Shown here: one piece after another, positions 54,360 through 61,822 of the stretch
How positions within the stretch are numbered: position 1 is the first letter of the stretch
How the letters are laid out: every line of letters starts with the position of its first letter
Assembly: GCA_023408075.1 (NCBI GenBank)
Contig: JAEYKW010000014.1
Location: 1 to 64,000, forward strand
Direction of reading: 5' to 3'
Source of the DNA: Bacillota bacterium
GTDB taxonomy: Bacteria > Bacillota > Clostridia > Christensenellales > SZUA-584
DNA: 64,000 bases
Position numbers and translations under genes: made by a program
Notes under the pieces: model-generated
What the model saw: only the letters and a program-made list of their open reading frames with translations
The model's database searches: none
What the model was told of the DNA's origin: nothing

Positions 54360-55028
54360 TTAAAATTTTAAGTTTCTTTTTACTAATATCCATTCCTTAT
54401 ACCCATCTTCGCCCTCTTCGGGTAAATATGAAGACAGATCAATTATATCTTGGGTTTTAAGAAAATCTTCAATTATCGTAATTCTAACTTTCGTAGAGTC
54501 TACAGAAATATTATCATTCGCAAAAATGCTTTTTAATGATTCAAGAGGAAATGTAAATTGATCAATAGGATTTAGAATAAGCCAACCAAAGACCGAGTCC
54601 TTTCTGATTTTTATAAAGAATAAATACGAAATTTCTTTATTTTGATCCATTTTATTTAATTCATTAATAGATATCTCAAAACAATTGATTTCTTTTATTG
54701 TTGTTTTAACTTCAACTTGAAATTCATCTGCCTGAAGATCATACCCAAGGGAATATTCTGTTGAACGATTGTTAACGTTTTTGAAATTCTGATTTTCTAA
54801 GTACTTTTTAGCAATATACTCTCCACATATTCCTATTTGACATGCTACATTTTGCTGAATCGGTTCTTCTTCTGAAGACGAGGACGGAGAGAAAGTTGAT
54901 GAAATATCATTTGCAACAGGCTCAATATAATTGGAATAGTCTATTAGACTATTAGGCTCGAATGAGCTGACCGTTAATGTTGGAAAACAGTTATCAATTT
55001 CATATGCATATACATAAAAATCATTCAT
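54360..55028 (-). CDS. DUF3883-like PD-(D/E)XK nuclease
   Basis: A 222-residue protein. Residues 1-60 are poorly ordered (Ser/Glu-rich linker). Residues about 62-170 look like a DUF3883 domain of the restriction-endonuclease fold: Glu70 (CGEYIAKKYLE), Asp97 (LGYDLQ), Glu106 and Lys108 (FQVEVKTT), followed by FEISINELNKM, which matches the family. The complete E-D-ExK set suggests an active metal-dependent nuclease. It overlaps the upstream gene by eight bases and lies nine bases before the cyclase-like gene, so all three are co-expressed. It could be the effector arm of the system; this is inferred. Confidence 0.7.
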   Translation of the reverse strand: MNDFYVYAYEIDNCFPTLTVSSFEPNSLIDYSNYIEPVANDISSTFSPSSSSEEEPIQQNVACQIGICGEYIAKKYLENQNFKNVNNRSTEYSLGYDLQADEFQVEVKTTIKEINCFEISINELNKMDQNKEISYLFFIKIRKDSVFGWLILNPIDQFTFPLESLKSIFANDNISVDSTKVRITIIEDFLKTQDIIDLSSYLPEEGEDGYKEWILVKRNLKF

Positions 55029-55893
55029 GTTCTTTTAACCCCAATTTATCCGCGCATTCTTTACAGATAAGTCTTTTCCTTTGACTGATTTCTTTGGTAT
55101 TAATAACGAGACACCAGTAATCACTTTCGCATAAACGGGTCTTTTGACATAAAGGACATTTCATACTATGAAGTTCATGCGTGGCCTTTATATCATCGTG
55201 GCTCAATAAAATCTCTGGAATTAAAAGTTTTCCCATACGATTAAATTGAGCTTGATATGCATTCCGTGTTTTACCTTCACCTTCGCCTTTTCTACCTTTT
55301 AAAATATCTTGATGGTTTTGATCTAATAACTCTGCTATTTTATTATTTACTTTGATTGTTCTATTAGTTAAATTGAAGCAGTGTTGCTTGACGTCATAAC
55401 TTTGATAGTTACATTCGCACAGTTGATCAAGAGAGAGTTTATAGCAGTACACCATTTCATATGTAAAAAGTAATGAATACTCATTTTTCAAGGCTTGCCT
55501 TAATTCAAAAACTTTATCGAAAGATAGTCCGCTTGCTTTTTCTGGATTTGGTGCATTATCAGGTTTTTTTATTATTCTGATATCGAATGATATATTTGTC
55601 TGAGTTTTGACGAAACCGAAAAAATGCTTAAGTGCACTTGGAGTTACTGATATTGTTGCATTAGAATTTAAGAAGTTACTAATTACATACCTGTCGATTT
55701 CTTGTATTGGTTTTTGATTCTCCCTTAAAAATTTAGTTATTACATCTAAGTATCTAGATTTTGAAACATCTTTTGGAGGCTTAGCGCTATTAATTATGTG
55801 GTCAATATATTTGCGAAATAAATTTTGGTTTGGCTCAAGGTTTGTACATTCCTTATAGTACTTTTCAAAATCAACTGTAATCTCGTTAGCCAT
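55021..55893 (-). CDS. Recombinase-like N-terminus with C-terminal zinc-cysteine motif
   Basis: A 290-residue protein with no confident family. Residues about 5-105 resemble the SAM-like core-binding domain of tyrosine recombinases, and residues about 120-195 resemble the start of their catalytic domain, but the Arg/His/Tyr catalytic set is missing. The C-terminus carries CPLC (246-249), Cys255 and CKEC (277-280), a likely zinc site. ATG 55893 is chosen because an extended -10 promoter lies just upstream at 55921-55929; the frame is open to 55968. It may act as a DNA-binding sensor or regulator of the operon. It is the first gene of the three-gene unit. Confidence 0.55.
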   Translation of the reverse strand: MANEITVDFEKYYKECTNLEPNQNLFRKYIDHIINSAKPPKDVSKSRYLDVITKFLRENQKPIQEIDRYVISNFLNSNATISVTPSALKHFFGFVKTQTNISFDIRIIKKPDNAPNPEKASGLSFDKVFELRQALKNEYSLLFTYEMVYCYKLSLDQLCECNYQSYDVKQHCFNLTNRTIKVNNKIAELLDQNHQDILKGRKGEGEGKTRNAYQAQFNRMGKLLIPEILLSHDDIKATHELHSMKCPLCQKTRLCESDYWCLVINTKEISQRKRLICKECADKLGLKEHE

Positions 55894-55920
55894 TTGAATA
55901 CCCCGCAATAAAGAACGGAA

Positions 55921-55929
55921 ATTATAACA
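55921..55929 (-). promoter_or_regulatory. Extended -10 promoter of the three-gene operon
   Basis: On the minus strand TGTTATAAT is a perfect extended -10 element, about 28 bases before ATG 55893. The -35 region is weak. Confidence 0.55.
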
Positions 55930-56286
55930 CAAAAATAATAAAAATAATGCTTTAAGTATTCTATACATATATTTGAAACACCTTTATTGCGATGGAAAAA
56001 TATTGATTGTTAGAGTATTTATTATGGGTATCTTCGATCTTCAATTTTCATCTGAACAGTGAGAAGGATGTACTGTAGGGTTTTCCGTCAAAAAAGACGG
56101 AATCAATAATGTAAACTATCCCCGATAGATAGTAACGATTTAAACGGCTCTGTGATAGCACAGGTTCATTATATAACCGATTCTATAGCCAAGTGGTATA
56201 AAGTATCGTCTAAAAGGTTTTAGCCTTAAAAATTAAATAAATAAATAATAATTTTGGCCTCAAAATCGATTTTAAAAGGTTATATA
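55930..56286. other. Gene-free stretch between cyclase operon and second recombinase
   Basis: An AT-rich stretch with no gene. It holds a hairpin CCGTC-aaaaaa-GACGG (about 56087-56102) and the sequence CTGTGATAGCACAG (56151-56164), an inverted repeat with a six-base loop. It may contain regulatory or attachment sites. I see nothing more specific. Confidence 0.4.
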
Positions 56287-56832
56287 CTATAAAATAAAAT
56301 TGTCCATAGCATTATCCATAATGTCTTGATTAATTCCTATATAACGGAGTGTAATTGATGGCGAAGAATGGTTAAACAATTCTTGAAGTAATGCGATATC
56401 TTTTGTCTTCTGATAGAAATGATACCCGAACGTCTTTCTTAGTGTATGGGTTCCTATCTCCCCATTTAAGCCGATGGCAATAGCAGCCTTATTCAATACC
56501 CTGTAAGCCTGAACTCTTGTAATAGGTTTGTTATCGCCTTTTTGAGATGCAAATAAATAGGAATTATCGGGCATACCTTCAATATAATTGGCTAATTCAT
56601 CAATGATACCATTGATCTTAACTTTCTTCTCTTTACCTGTCTTTTGTTCCTTTAGATTAATATGAGTTTGTTCCTTAACGTCCGAGACTTTCAATTTTAA
56701 TATATCGGAAATTCGTAAGCCGGTATTGATCCCAAAAAGAAATAGCATATAATTTCTATAGCCTGATTTAAGCAATTCCCTTTTCATTGACTCTATAAAT
56801 TTTTTGTCTCTTATTGGTTGCACAATTTCCAT
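56287..56832 (-). CDS. Catalytic-domain-only tyrosine recombinase
   Basis: A 181-residue recombinase made of the catalytic domain alone. It has Arg in NTGLRISDILKL, Lys in KTGKEKKVK, H-x-x-R in THTLRKTFGYHFY, His in LFNHSSPSITL and Tyr in RYIGI. The usual N-terminal core-binding domain is absent. Similar short integrases occur in clostridial phages and elements. It is transcribed leftward, with AAAGGAG before its ATG and TATAAT at 56872-56867. It may belong to a second element nested next to the first. Confidence 0.9.
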   Translation of the reverse strand: MEIVQPIRDKKFIESMKRELLKSGYRNYMLFLFGINTGLRISDILKLKVSDVKEQTHINLKEQKTGKEKKVKINGIIDELANYIEGMPDNSYLFASQKGDNKPITRVQAYRVLNKAAIAIGLNGEIGTHTLRKTFGYHFYQKTKDIALLQELFNHSSPSITLRYIGINQDIMDNAMDNFIL

Positions 56833-57006
56833 ATAATGAATTCTCCTTTTGTTGTTTTATGTAATCATTATAATACATAAAAGGTAACAAGTAAACACAA
56901 TAAGTTACATATTTAAATTATTTGGTTTGAAACTGAAGATTAGGCTTGAACAATAACAATATATGTCATTATAATGTAACAAAATATTGATTATGTTACT
57001 TTCATG

Positions 57007-57151
57007 AACCATTGATAATACTGGCCTGACGATACATTATTATAATGTCTTCGATTAGCACTTCGGTAGACGATATTTTACTATTAATAATCGTTATTAA
57101 TAGTAGTAGTAAAAGTACTGCGAACCCTTGATAATACTAGGCTCACGGTAC
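57007..57151. repeat. 30-bp direct repeats flanking a palindrome
   Basis: Two 30-bp repeats with 25 identical positions, both starting GAACC then TTGATAATACT, lie at 57007-57036 and 57122-57151. Between them is the long palindrome at 57079-57105. The core GAACCnTTGATA recurs in the opposite orientation at 59491-59502, and AACCATTGATAATACT recurs exactly, reversed, at 61442-61457. The rest of the gene-free stretch 56833-57393 is AT-rich without coding signal. Confidence 0.6.
57079..57105. promoter_or_regulatory. Perfect 12-bp palindrome
   Basis: TACTATTAATAA (57079-57090) and TTATTAATAGTA (57094-57105) are perfect inverted repeats around TCG. This could be a repressor operator, a replication or transfer signal, or a recombinase site. 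Confidence 0.5.
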
Positions 57152-57393
57152 TGTCCGCCGCATTCAGTGTATTATATCTGATATCTAAATATACCTGTTT
57201 TCTTCTCGGTTCGATATTCAAAATTCTTCTGAATAATAAGAAAAAATATAAAAATATAGAAATTAGATTGAATTATTGCTTATTTTATCTTAAAATATAA
57301 ATTAATTGGTAATACATCTTAATGTCCTGAAAAGCGAACATCTATAGTAGTAACTTATAATCATGTTAAAAGTGATGAAAGGATGTGCTATTT

Positions 57394-57600
57394 ATGCCGT
57401 TTCTTTGGTTGCTTTTATCGGGTATCGCTCAAGGAATATATGGTTCAGTTGGAAATTATACAAACAGTTGTACTAAAGAACGAATAGAAAATAGTCATAA
57501 ATGGTCTGCGTCTGATAAGGGGCATGAGGCTTTAAAGGCTTGGACTGAAGAAGAAGAACGCATTCGATTAAAGTATGGCGATAGAAAGTATTACGGTTAG
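57394..57600 (+). CDS. Small protein with N-terminal membrane helix
   Basis: A 68-residue protein of unknown function. Residues 1-20 (MPFLWLLLSGIAQGIYGSVG) are hydrophobic, possibly one membrane helix, and the rest is charged and Lys/Glu-rich. AAAGGA at 57377-57382 fits ATG 57394 better than the in-frame GTG at 57385. It overlaps or abuts the excisionase-like gene and is probably co-transcribed with it. Confidence 0.5.
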   Translation: MPFLWLLLSGIAQGIYGSVGNYTNSCTKERIENSHKWSASDKGHEALKAWTEEEERIRLKYGDRKYYG

Positions 57601-57611
57601 TGAGATTGTTA

Positions 57612-57806
57612 ATGGAACCTTCAAAAACGAATGTTGAAAAAGTAGTTTATACGGTAGCCGATATTCAAGCTCTTCTTGGCATTGGTAGACAACAGGCCTA
57701 TGAGCTTGTTAATAGCGGTCAATTCCCAATCAGGAGAATGGGCAAGAAAATACTAATTGCGAAAAAGACATTTAATGCTTGGTTATACGATAAGGCAGCT
57801 GAATAA
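57612..57806 (+). CDS. Excisionase-like helix-turn-helix protein
   Basis: A 64-residue DNA-binding protein of the excisionase (HTH_17/MerR-like) family: VYTVADIQALLGIGRQQAYELVNSGQFPIRRMGKKILI, then KKTFNAWL, the usual order of winged helix and C-terminal helix. Such proteins steer recombinases towards excision or act as repressors. The start may instead be GTG 57600, which overlaps the preceding stop. It lies near a catalytic-domain-only recombinase, transcribed away from it. Confidence 0.85.
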   Translation: MEPSKTNVEKVVYTVADIQALLGIGRQQAYELVNSGQFPIRRMGKKILIAKKTFNAWLYDKAAE

Positions 57807-57811
57807 TTAAA

Positions 57812-58630
57812 ATGAGTAATAGTATAGATGAGAATAATATTGCCAAAGAAATCGGAAAGAGTCTTTTAATTGATCCCAAACACCTTGAACTCGCAAAAGC
57901 ATTAAATCCAATTTATAAAGAATATCAAAGGGCATTAAATTCTTATTACGCATCCATACCTCAGTGGATTTCTGCTATTAATGATGAATTGTTGCAATAT
58001 AAAAGTATCCTTGAACATATTGAGAAAAAATTAGATTGGGATGCGTTACTTCAAAGTTATGAGCTATGGGGTGATTATGGATGGGCAGTAATCGGTCATG
58101 CCTATATCAAATTCCATTTCAATCCTCCAAAAGATCAAATTGATGCAGATAAAAAAGCGTTGGGATTTTTTAAAATTAAAGATTTAATACTATTGTGGAA
58201 ATCATTAAAAGAGATGCCATTCTCTAAACAAGAAATAAATGATATAAATGAATCAATTAACTGTTTTAAATACCAAAATTATAAAGCATGTACCATGGTC
58301 ATTTGCGCATTAATAGATGGAATTGGCATAAAACTGCAACACGATAACGAAATAAGATTAAAGGTTGGCAAAAAGGCAATTTCGGGAATTGAAAAAAGAT
58401 TAACTAAAACGTGGAATAGTAATACCTGTTTTTCATACTTGAGTTGTAAAAATCTATTGAAGTGCTTGTATAGATTATATGATGGCAACAATTTTGAAAA
58501 TGAACCTAATGCTTATAATCGGAATTATATTTTTCATGGTATGTCAATGCGCAAGGTTCTAAGAAAAGACTGCATTAAGCTTTACCTTATTCTATATAAT
58601 CTTAAGGATTATATTGACGCTATAAAGTAA
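57812..58630 (+). CDS. HEPN-like protein with R-x4-H motif
   Basis: A 272-residue, mostly helical protein without close recognition. Near its C-terminus is NRNYIFHG, giving Arg237-x4-His242, the motif of HEPN RNases. It lies after a helical stretch NYKACTMVICALIDGIGIKL, as in HEPN folds. HEPN proteins commonly act in toxin-antitoxin and abortive-infection systems. It starts six bases after the excisionase-like gene without a clear ribosome binding site, so it may be translated by coupling. Ribonuclease activity is inferred from the motif only. Confidence 0.5.
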   Translation: MSNSIDENNIAKEIGKSLLIDPKHLELAKALNPIYKEYQRALNSYYASIPQWISAINDELLQYKSILEHIEKKLDWDALLQSYELWGDYGWAVIGHAYIKFHFNPPKDQIDADKKALGFFKIKDLILLWKSLKEMPFSKQEINDINESINCFKYQNYKACTMVICALIDGIGIKLQHDNEIRLKVGKKAISGIEKRLTKTWNSNTCFSYLSCKNLLKCLYRLYDGNNFENEPNAYNRNYIFHGMSMRKVLRKDCIKLYLILYNLKDYIDAIK

Positions 58631-58676
58631 AAAAGGGGTAGCTCATGGGCATACCCCTTGCAATTAAGATAATAGA

Positions 58677-59084
58677 TTAATCTTCAATGTAGATAATAAT
58701 TGAATAACCATCTTTTAATTCAATACCGTATCTTGCTTCACCGGTTTCCCAATAACATGATTCTTTCGAATTCTTTTTAATGTTTATAATCTGATTGGCG
58801 TCGAAGATAAAATTAACACAAGATTCTTCATCATGATACATATCAGCTACAAATTTAAAATATCCATCTTCATATCTCTCAAATCTTGAAAAATAGATAT
58901 TTTGAAATACTGTTGATGGTGTATATATATCGGCAAAAAAACTAATTTCACCATTTGTGCTGATATATAATTCTTCAAGTTCATTACAAAGTTGCTCAAA
59001 ACATAATGTGCTTTTTGTAAGTTCTTCAGTCGTGGGCTTCGGGAATTCAAGGACGTTGGATTTTTCCTTAGTATTGGTTCTCAT
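58677..59084 (-). CDS. Hypothetical protein under a palindromic operator
   Basis: A 135-residue acidic protein of unknown family, rich in aromatic residues (FSRFERYEDGYFKF), without membrane segments. ATG 59084 follows GGAGG; the in-frame TTG at 59099 is the ribosome binding site itself. It is transcribed leftward, convergent with the HEPN-like gene. Its promoter overlaps a perfect inverted repeat (59115-59136), so it is probably repressed by an element-encoded regulator. Confidence 0.5.
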   Translation of the reverse strand: MRTNTKEKSNVLEFPKPTTEELTKSTLCFEQLCNELEELYISTNGEISFFADIYTPSTVFQNIYFSRFERYEDGYFKFVADMYHDEESCVNFIFDANQIINIKKNSKESCYWETGEARYGIELKDGYSIIIYIED

Positions 59085-59114
59085 TTTAATTACCTCCAAA
59101 ATATATTGTTTTAT

Positions 59115-59136
59115 TATAGTGTAATTTTACACTATA
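59115..59136. promoter_or_regulatory. Perfect palindromic operator
   Basis: TATAGTGTAA (59115-59124) and TTACACTATA (59127-59136) are perfect inverted repeats with a 2-base centre. On the minus strand TTGACT, 17 bases, TAAAAT is a good promoter for the 58677 gene, and its -10 falls inside the palindrome. A half-site-like ACACTATAATG follows at about 59151. A repressor is likely; the XRE protein at 59657 is a candidate. Confidence 0.65.
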
Positions 59137-59179
59137 GCGCAACATAAGTCAACACTATAATGAAACAAAATTTTTATAA

Positions 59180-59208
59180 TTGAATATAATGTTGCGGCAT
59201 AGTATAAT
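59180..59208 (+). promoter_or_regulatory. Promoter of the 76-residue protein
   Basis: TTGAAT (59180-59185), 17 bases, TATAAT (59203-59208), with AAAAGGAG and ATG 59235 downstream. Confidence 0.7.
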
Positions 59209-59234
59209 TAATAAAAAAGGAGATTTTAAATATC

Positions 59235-59465
59235 ATGCAAAATCCAAATGATAATAGAATTAGAAATGAAATTAAGGGGTACATTGCAAACAGTGGTTGG
59301 AGCTTAACCAATATAGTTAACGAATTAAATTCTCACAGATCAGAAGAAGAACAAACGACAACACAGAATATCTCTAATAAATTGACCAGAGGCACTATTA
59401 AATACAGCGAAGTGTTGGAGATAGCCGAAATAATCGGATATAGAATTATGTGGGTTAAGGAATGA
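59235..59465 (+). CDS. Small DNA-binding-like protein
   Basis: A 76-residue protein with a helix-turn-helix-like pattern: EIKGYIANSGWSLTNIVNELN, then TTTQNISNKLTRGTIKYSEVLEIAEIIGY. The second part reads like a recognition helix followed by XRE-type helices. It resembles small regulators common in clostridial elements. AAAAGGAG precedes the ATG and a clear promoter lies upstream. It may bind the neighbouring palindrome. Confidence 0.6.
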   Translation: MQNPNDNRIRNEIKGYIANSGWSLTNIVNELNSHRSEEEQTTTQNISNKLTRGTIKYSEVLEIAEIIGYRIMWVKE

Positions 59466-59656
59466 TTTTGATTTCGCATGAACGTAATAATATCAACGGT
59501 TCAGTTTAGTATCAGAAGGCCATTGGAACGAACACTCGAACAGAAGAGGTAAAGATAGAGACAATGAAGGGCGGGCACTAATGCCCCGTTTTGTGGAGTC
59601 AAAATCGTTAAAACCCTTTATTGATGCGGTTTTTGATGGCGGACAGCTACTAATAA

Positions 59657-59989
59657 CTATTTTGATCTTTCGTCAATCAACCAATCGATGAATCGAACCA
59701 GAAGCCTTCTTTCCTTATCGTTGCAGCCCTTAATCTTATGAGCTATCTCACCTTCGAGGTAAGATTCAGAGGAATATACTGCGCCAAGCAAAAGAAAGTC
59801 AGGCGTAACATTTAAGGCCGAACATATCTTAATAAGTGTTTCAAGAGAAGGAATTGAATAATCGTTCTCTATATTAGAGATGTAATTACCGCTCATCCCT
59901 ATTTTTTCGGCTAGCTGCTCTTGAGTAAAATTATTCTTTTTTCGTTCTTCAGCGATACGCTGACCAAACAACTTATAATCAATTTCCAT
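59657..59989 (-). CDS. XRE-family repressor-like protein
   Basis: A 110-residue regulator with an N-terminal Cro/CI helix-turn-helix: FGQRIAEERKKNNFTQEQLAEKIGMSGNYISNIENDYSIPSLETLIKICSALNV. A short C-terminal helical part may serve for dimerisation. It is divergent from the lipid-anchored-like protein at 60111. It probably regulates lysogeny-like genes of the element. Sequence to its left (59466-59656) has no gene but contains one reversed GAACCnTTGATA copy. Confidence 0.9.
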   Translation of the reverse strand: MEIDYKLFGQRIAEERKKNNFTQEQLAEKIGMSGNYISNIENDYSIPSLETLIKICSALNVTPDFLLLGAVYSSESYLEGEIAHKIKGCNDKERRLLVRFIDWLIDERSK

Positions 59990-60046
59990 ATAACCAAGTT
60001 AACAAGAAATAGGTTTTTATTTAACACATTAAAAGAGTATATACAC

Positions 60047-60074
60047 TTGACATTGGAATAATACAAAATATAAT
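60047..60074 (+). promoter_or_regulatory. Promoter of the 60111 gene
   Basis: TTGACA (60047-60052, a consensus -35), 16 bases, TATAAT (60069-60074). GGAGGG and the ATG follow. Confidence 0.8.
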
Positions 60075-60110
60075 AAATAGTGTAATTACTTTTATAATTG
60101 GAGGGATATT

Positions 60111-60575
60111 ATGAAAAAGGCCGGAATCATTATTATGGTAGTATTGGTTTGCGCAGTTGTTATATTCGGAATATATAAAGCTGTTGAGCGATCAAACGAA
60201 CTTGAATCCACATATGACAGAATGGTTGCAGAAGCCAAAAGCAGTTCTTATTCTTCTTACAAAACACCGACACCTACAAAAAGCTATTCGGCAAAGGATT
60301 TAGATTTAAAACTATTAGAGCAAGATCATTCTGGAGATTATATAACTTTAACTTATAAGATAACAAACAATAGTAAATATCATACATTTTCTTATGTTGA
60401 AGTTACTGTTAAATTATTAGATGCAGATGAGAAGGTTTTAACATCAGATTGGACATATGCAGTAGATTCAAATGGACTCTATGCAGGAGATAGCCAAGAA
60501 TTTGACATTATGATTAAAAAGCCGTCTGATGGTAAAGTTGAAAAATTCCAAGCTAGTATAACTGATTATCAGTAA
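60111..60575 (+). CDS. Membrane-anchored FxLYD-like protein
   Basis: A 154-residue protein with an N-terminal membrane helix (about residues 4-24), a Ser/Thr/Tyr/Lys-rich linker, and a beta-sandwich resembling FxLYD domains (ITLTYKITNNSKYHTFSYVEVTVKLLDADEKVL, then DSQEFDIMIKKP). It probably sits outside the cell. GGAGGG precedes the ATG. The function is unknown, possibly surface interaction. Confidence 0.65.
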   Translation: MKKAGIIIMVVLVCAVVIFGIYKAVERSNELESTYDRMVAEAKSSSYSSYKTPTPTKSYSAKDLDLKLLEQDHSGDYITLTYKITNNSKYHTFSYVEVTVKLLDADEKVLTSDWTYAVDSNGLYAGDSQEFDIMIKKPSDGKVEKFQASITDYQ

Positions 60576-60688
60576 GTCAAAGGAATTAATCAAGTCAAAT
60601 GTATAGCTATAGTTGTAGTTGATATTCTAAAGAAACCAGACTACAATGTGGTTATAGTAACATATTTTAAAAGTAAGGAAATAACCAA

Positions 60689-61009
60689 ATGAATAGTCCA
60701 GAAGTAGCAGAAAAACCGTATCAGGTCATGTTTGCAACTAGGGCGGATAAAAATAAAATGCTTGCGCTCTTTATTTCGCAAGACCCTGAAAAAACTAAAG
60801 AAAATATTAACAAAGTCTTCTTAGAGGCCGCTATGCTAGATTTGAGTGACGAAGAGAAACAAACGTTTGTAGATTACTTAAAATCCTTAAGTGTTGAAGA
60901 AAGACAGAATGTATTAACGAGCATATACGATCGAATGATATCAAACTCTTGTGATAAACAGAATACCCAAAGAACCAGTAAAAGGAGGAACGATGCAAAT
61001 GAACAATGA
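60689..61009 (+). CDS. Hypothetical helical protein
   Basis: A 106-residue, charged, helical protein without a recognised family; no signal peptide or membrane helix. AAGGAAA precedes the ATG. Its last 17 bases overlap the next gene, so the two are translated together. Confidence 0.5.
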   Translation: MNSPEVAEKPYQVMFATRADKNKMLALFISQDPEKTKENINKVFLEAAMLDLSDEEKQTFVDYLKSLSVEERQNVLTSIYDRMISNSCDKQNTQRTSKRRNDANEQ

Positions 61010-61361
61010 AACTGAGAGTGCCAATGAGAATAGAAAATATATGCTTGTACTCCAAGATAGGATCATGGTGCGCCCAGATCATTCTAAAGCATATCTTTTC
61101 TTTAATTCTGTACACGCTATAATCCATGAGACGGATAATCACTATATTATTGCAGTAAGAAGCACTGATGGAGAAATGGTGCCAGCTCAGTTCCATAAAA
61201 AAGATGAGGGTGTCGATTTTAAGTTGGGTACAAAAATCGAATTGGATAAAGAGGCAATAAATTTTCTCTTGAGCCATTCAGCTGAAGATATATTGAATGT
61301 TAAGAATATTATTGTAGATTTTTATGTTAAACCTAAGCCTCATGGCAGAAAATCCGGCTGA
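60993..61361 (+). CDS. Hypothetical protein
   Basis: A 122-residue protein of unknown family with a mixed beta/alpha pattern (YMLVLQDRIMVRP, HYIIAVRSTDGEMVPAQF). AAGGAGG lies at 60982-60988. ATG 60993 or the in-frame ATG 60999 may be used, the latter having better spacing. It is coupled to the preceding gene. Confidence 0.5.
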   Translation: MQMNNETESANENRKYMLVLQDRIMVRPDHSKAYLFFNSVHAIIHETDNHYIIAVRSTDGEMVPAQFHKKDEGVDFKLGTKIELDKEAINFLLSHSAEDILNVKNIIVDFYVKPKPHGRKSG

Positions 61362-61822
61362 AATATAATTTGCAAATAGAAAATCTCATCAGCGAAGATT
61401 CGCTGTTGAAAAATATGATGCACTCTTATTTTAAGGAACGTAGTATTATCAATGGTTGGGCAGATGTTGTTCATTCGAAATGTTGTTGATACGGCAACAG
61501 TTGGGATTTGTTTCTACAATGAATTTCGCTAGTGGTTTCCCACTCGCCATATTATATAGAAGAAAAGAGTCTACAGGAACCCCGTACACCCATACTGGTA
61601 TTTGATATCTTAACGAAATTATCCGTTGAGTACAGGAACGGACGGACGGACTTTTCCGTAGGTTAACAAACGAGCCGAATTTTCGGCTGGTCATATTCAA
61701 CTAGTAAATAGATTACCAGTTAACCGACTCGGATTCAGATGAAACCAAATTGACTAGAAGCGACATGCCTTCATAAAAGATTGGCCGATTTTTCGACCGA
61801 TGTCGTTATCCTTAAGGTTTTG
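61362..61822. other. Gene-free stretch with reversed repeat and hairpins
   Basis: No supported gene. It contains the reversed 16-base repeat (61442-61457). A hairpin GAGCCGAATTTTCGGCT (about 61673-61690) and a second one, GGCCGATTTTTCGACC (61782-61797), may terminate the leftward gene at 61823. An 83-residue open frame on the minus strand here (61449-61700) has no ribosome binding site and is not called. Confidence 0.45.

Noticed and set aside
53577..55893. A standard Pycsar or CBASS system
   Set aside because: No TIR, membrane or cyclic-nucleotide-binding effector and no CD-NTase was found; only the cyclase-like part resembles Pycsar.
57079..57151. A CRISPR array
   Set aside because: Only two imperfect 30-bp repeats with a long non-uniform spacer and no cas genes.
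61449..61700. 83-residue open frame on the minus strand
   Set aside because: No ribosome binding site, crosses hairpins and the reversed repeat; composition unlike neighbouring genes.
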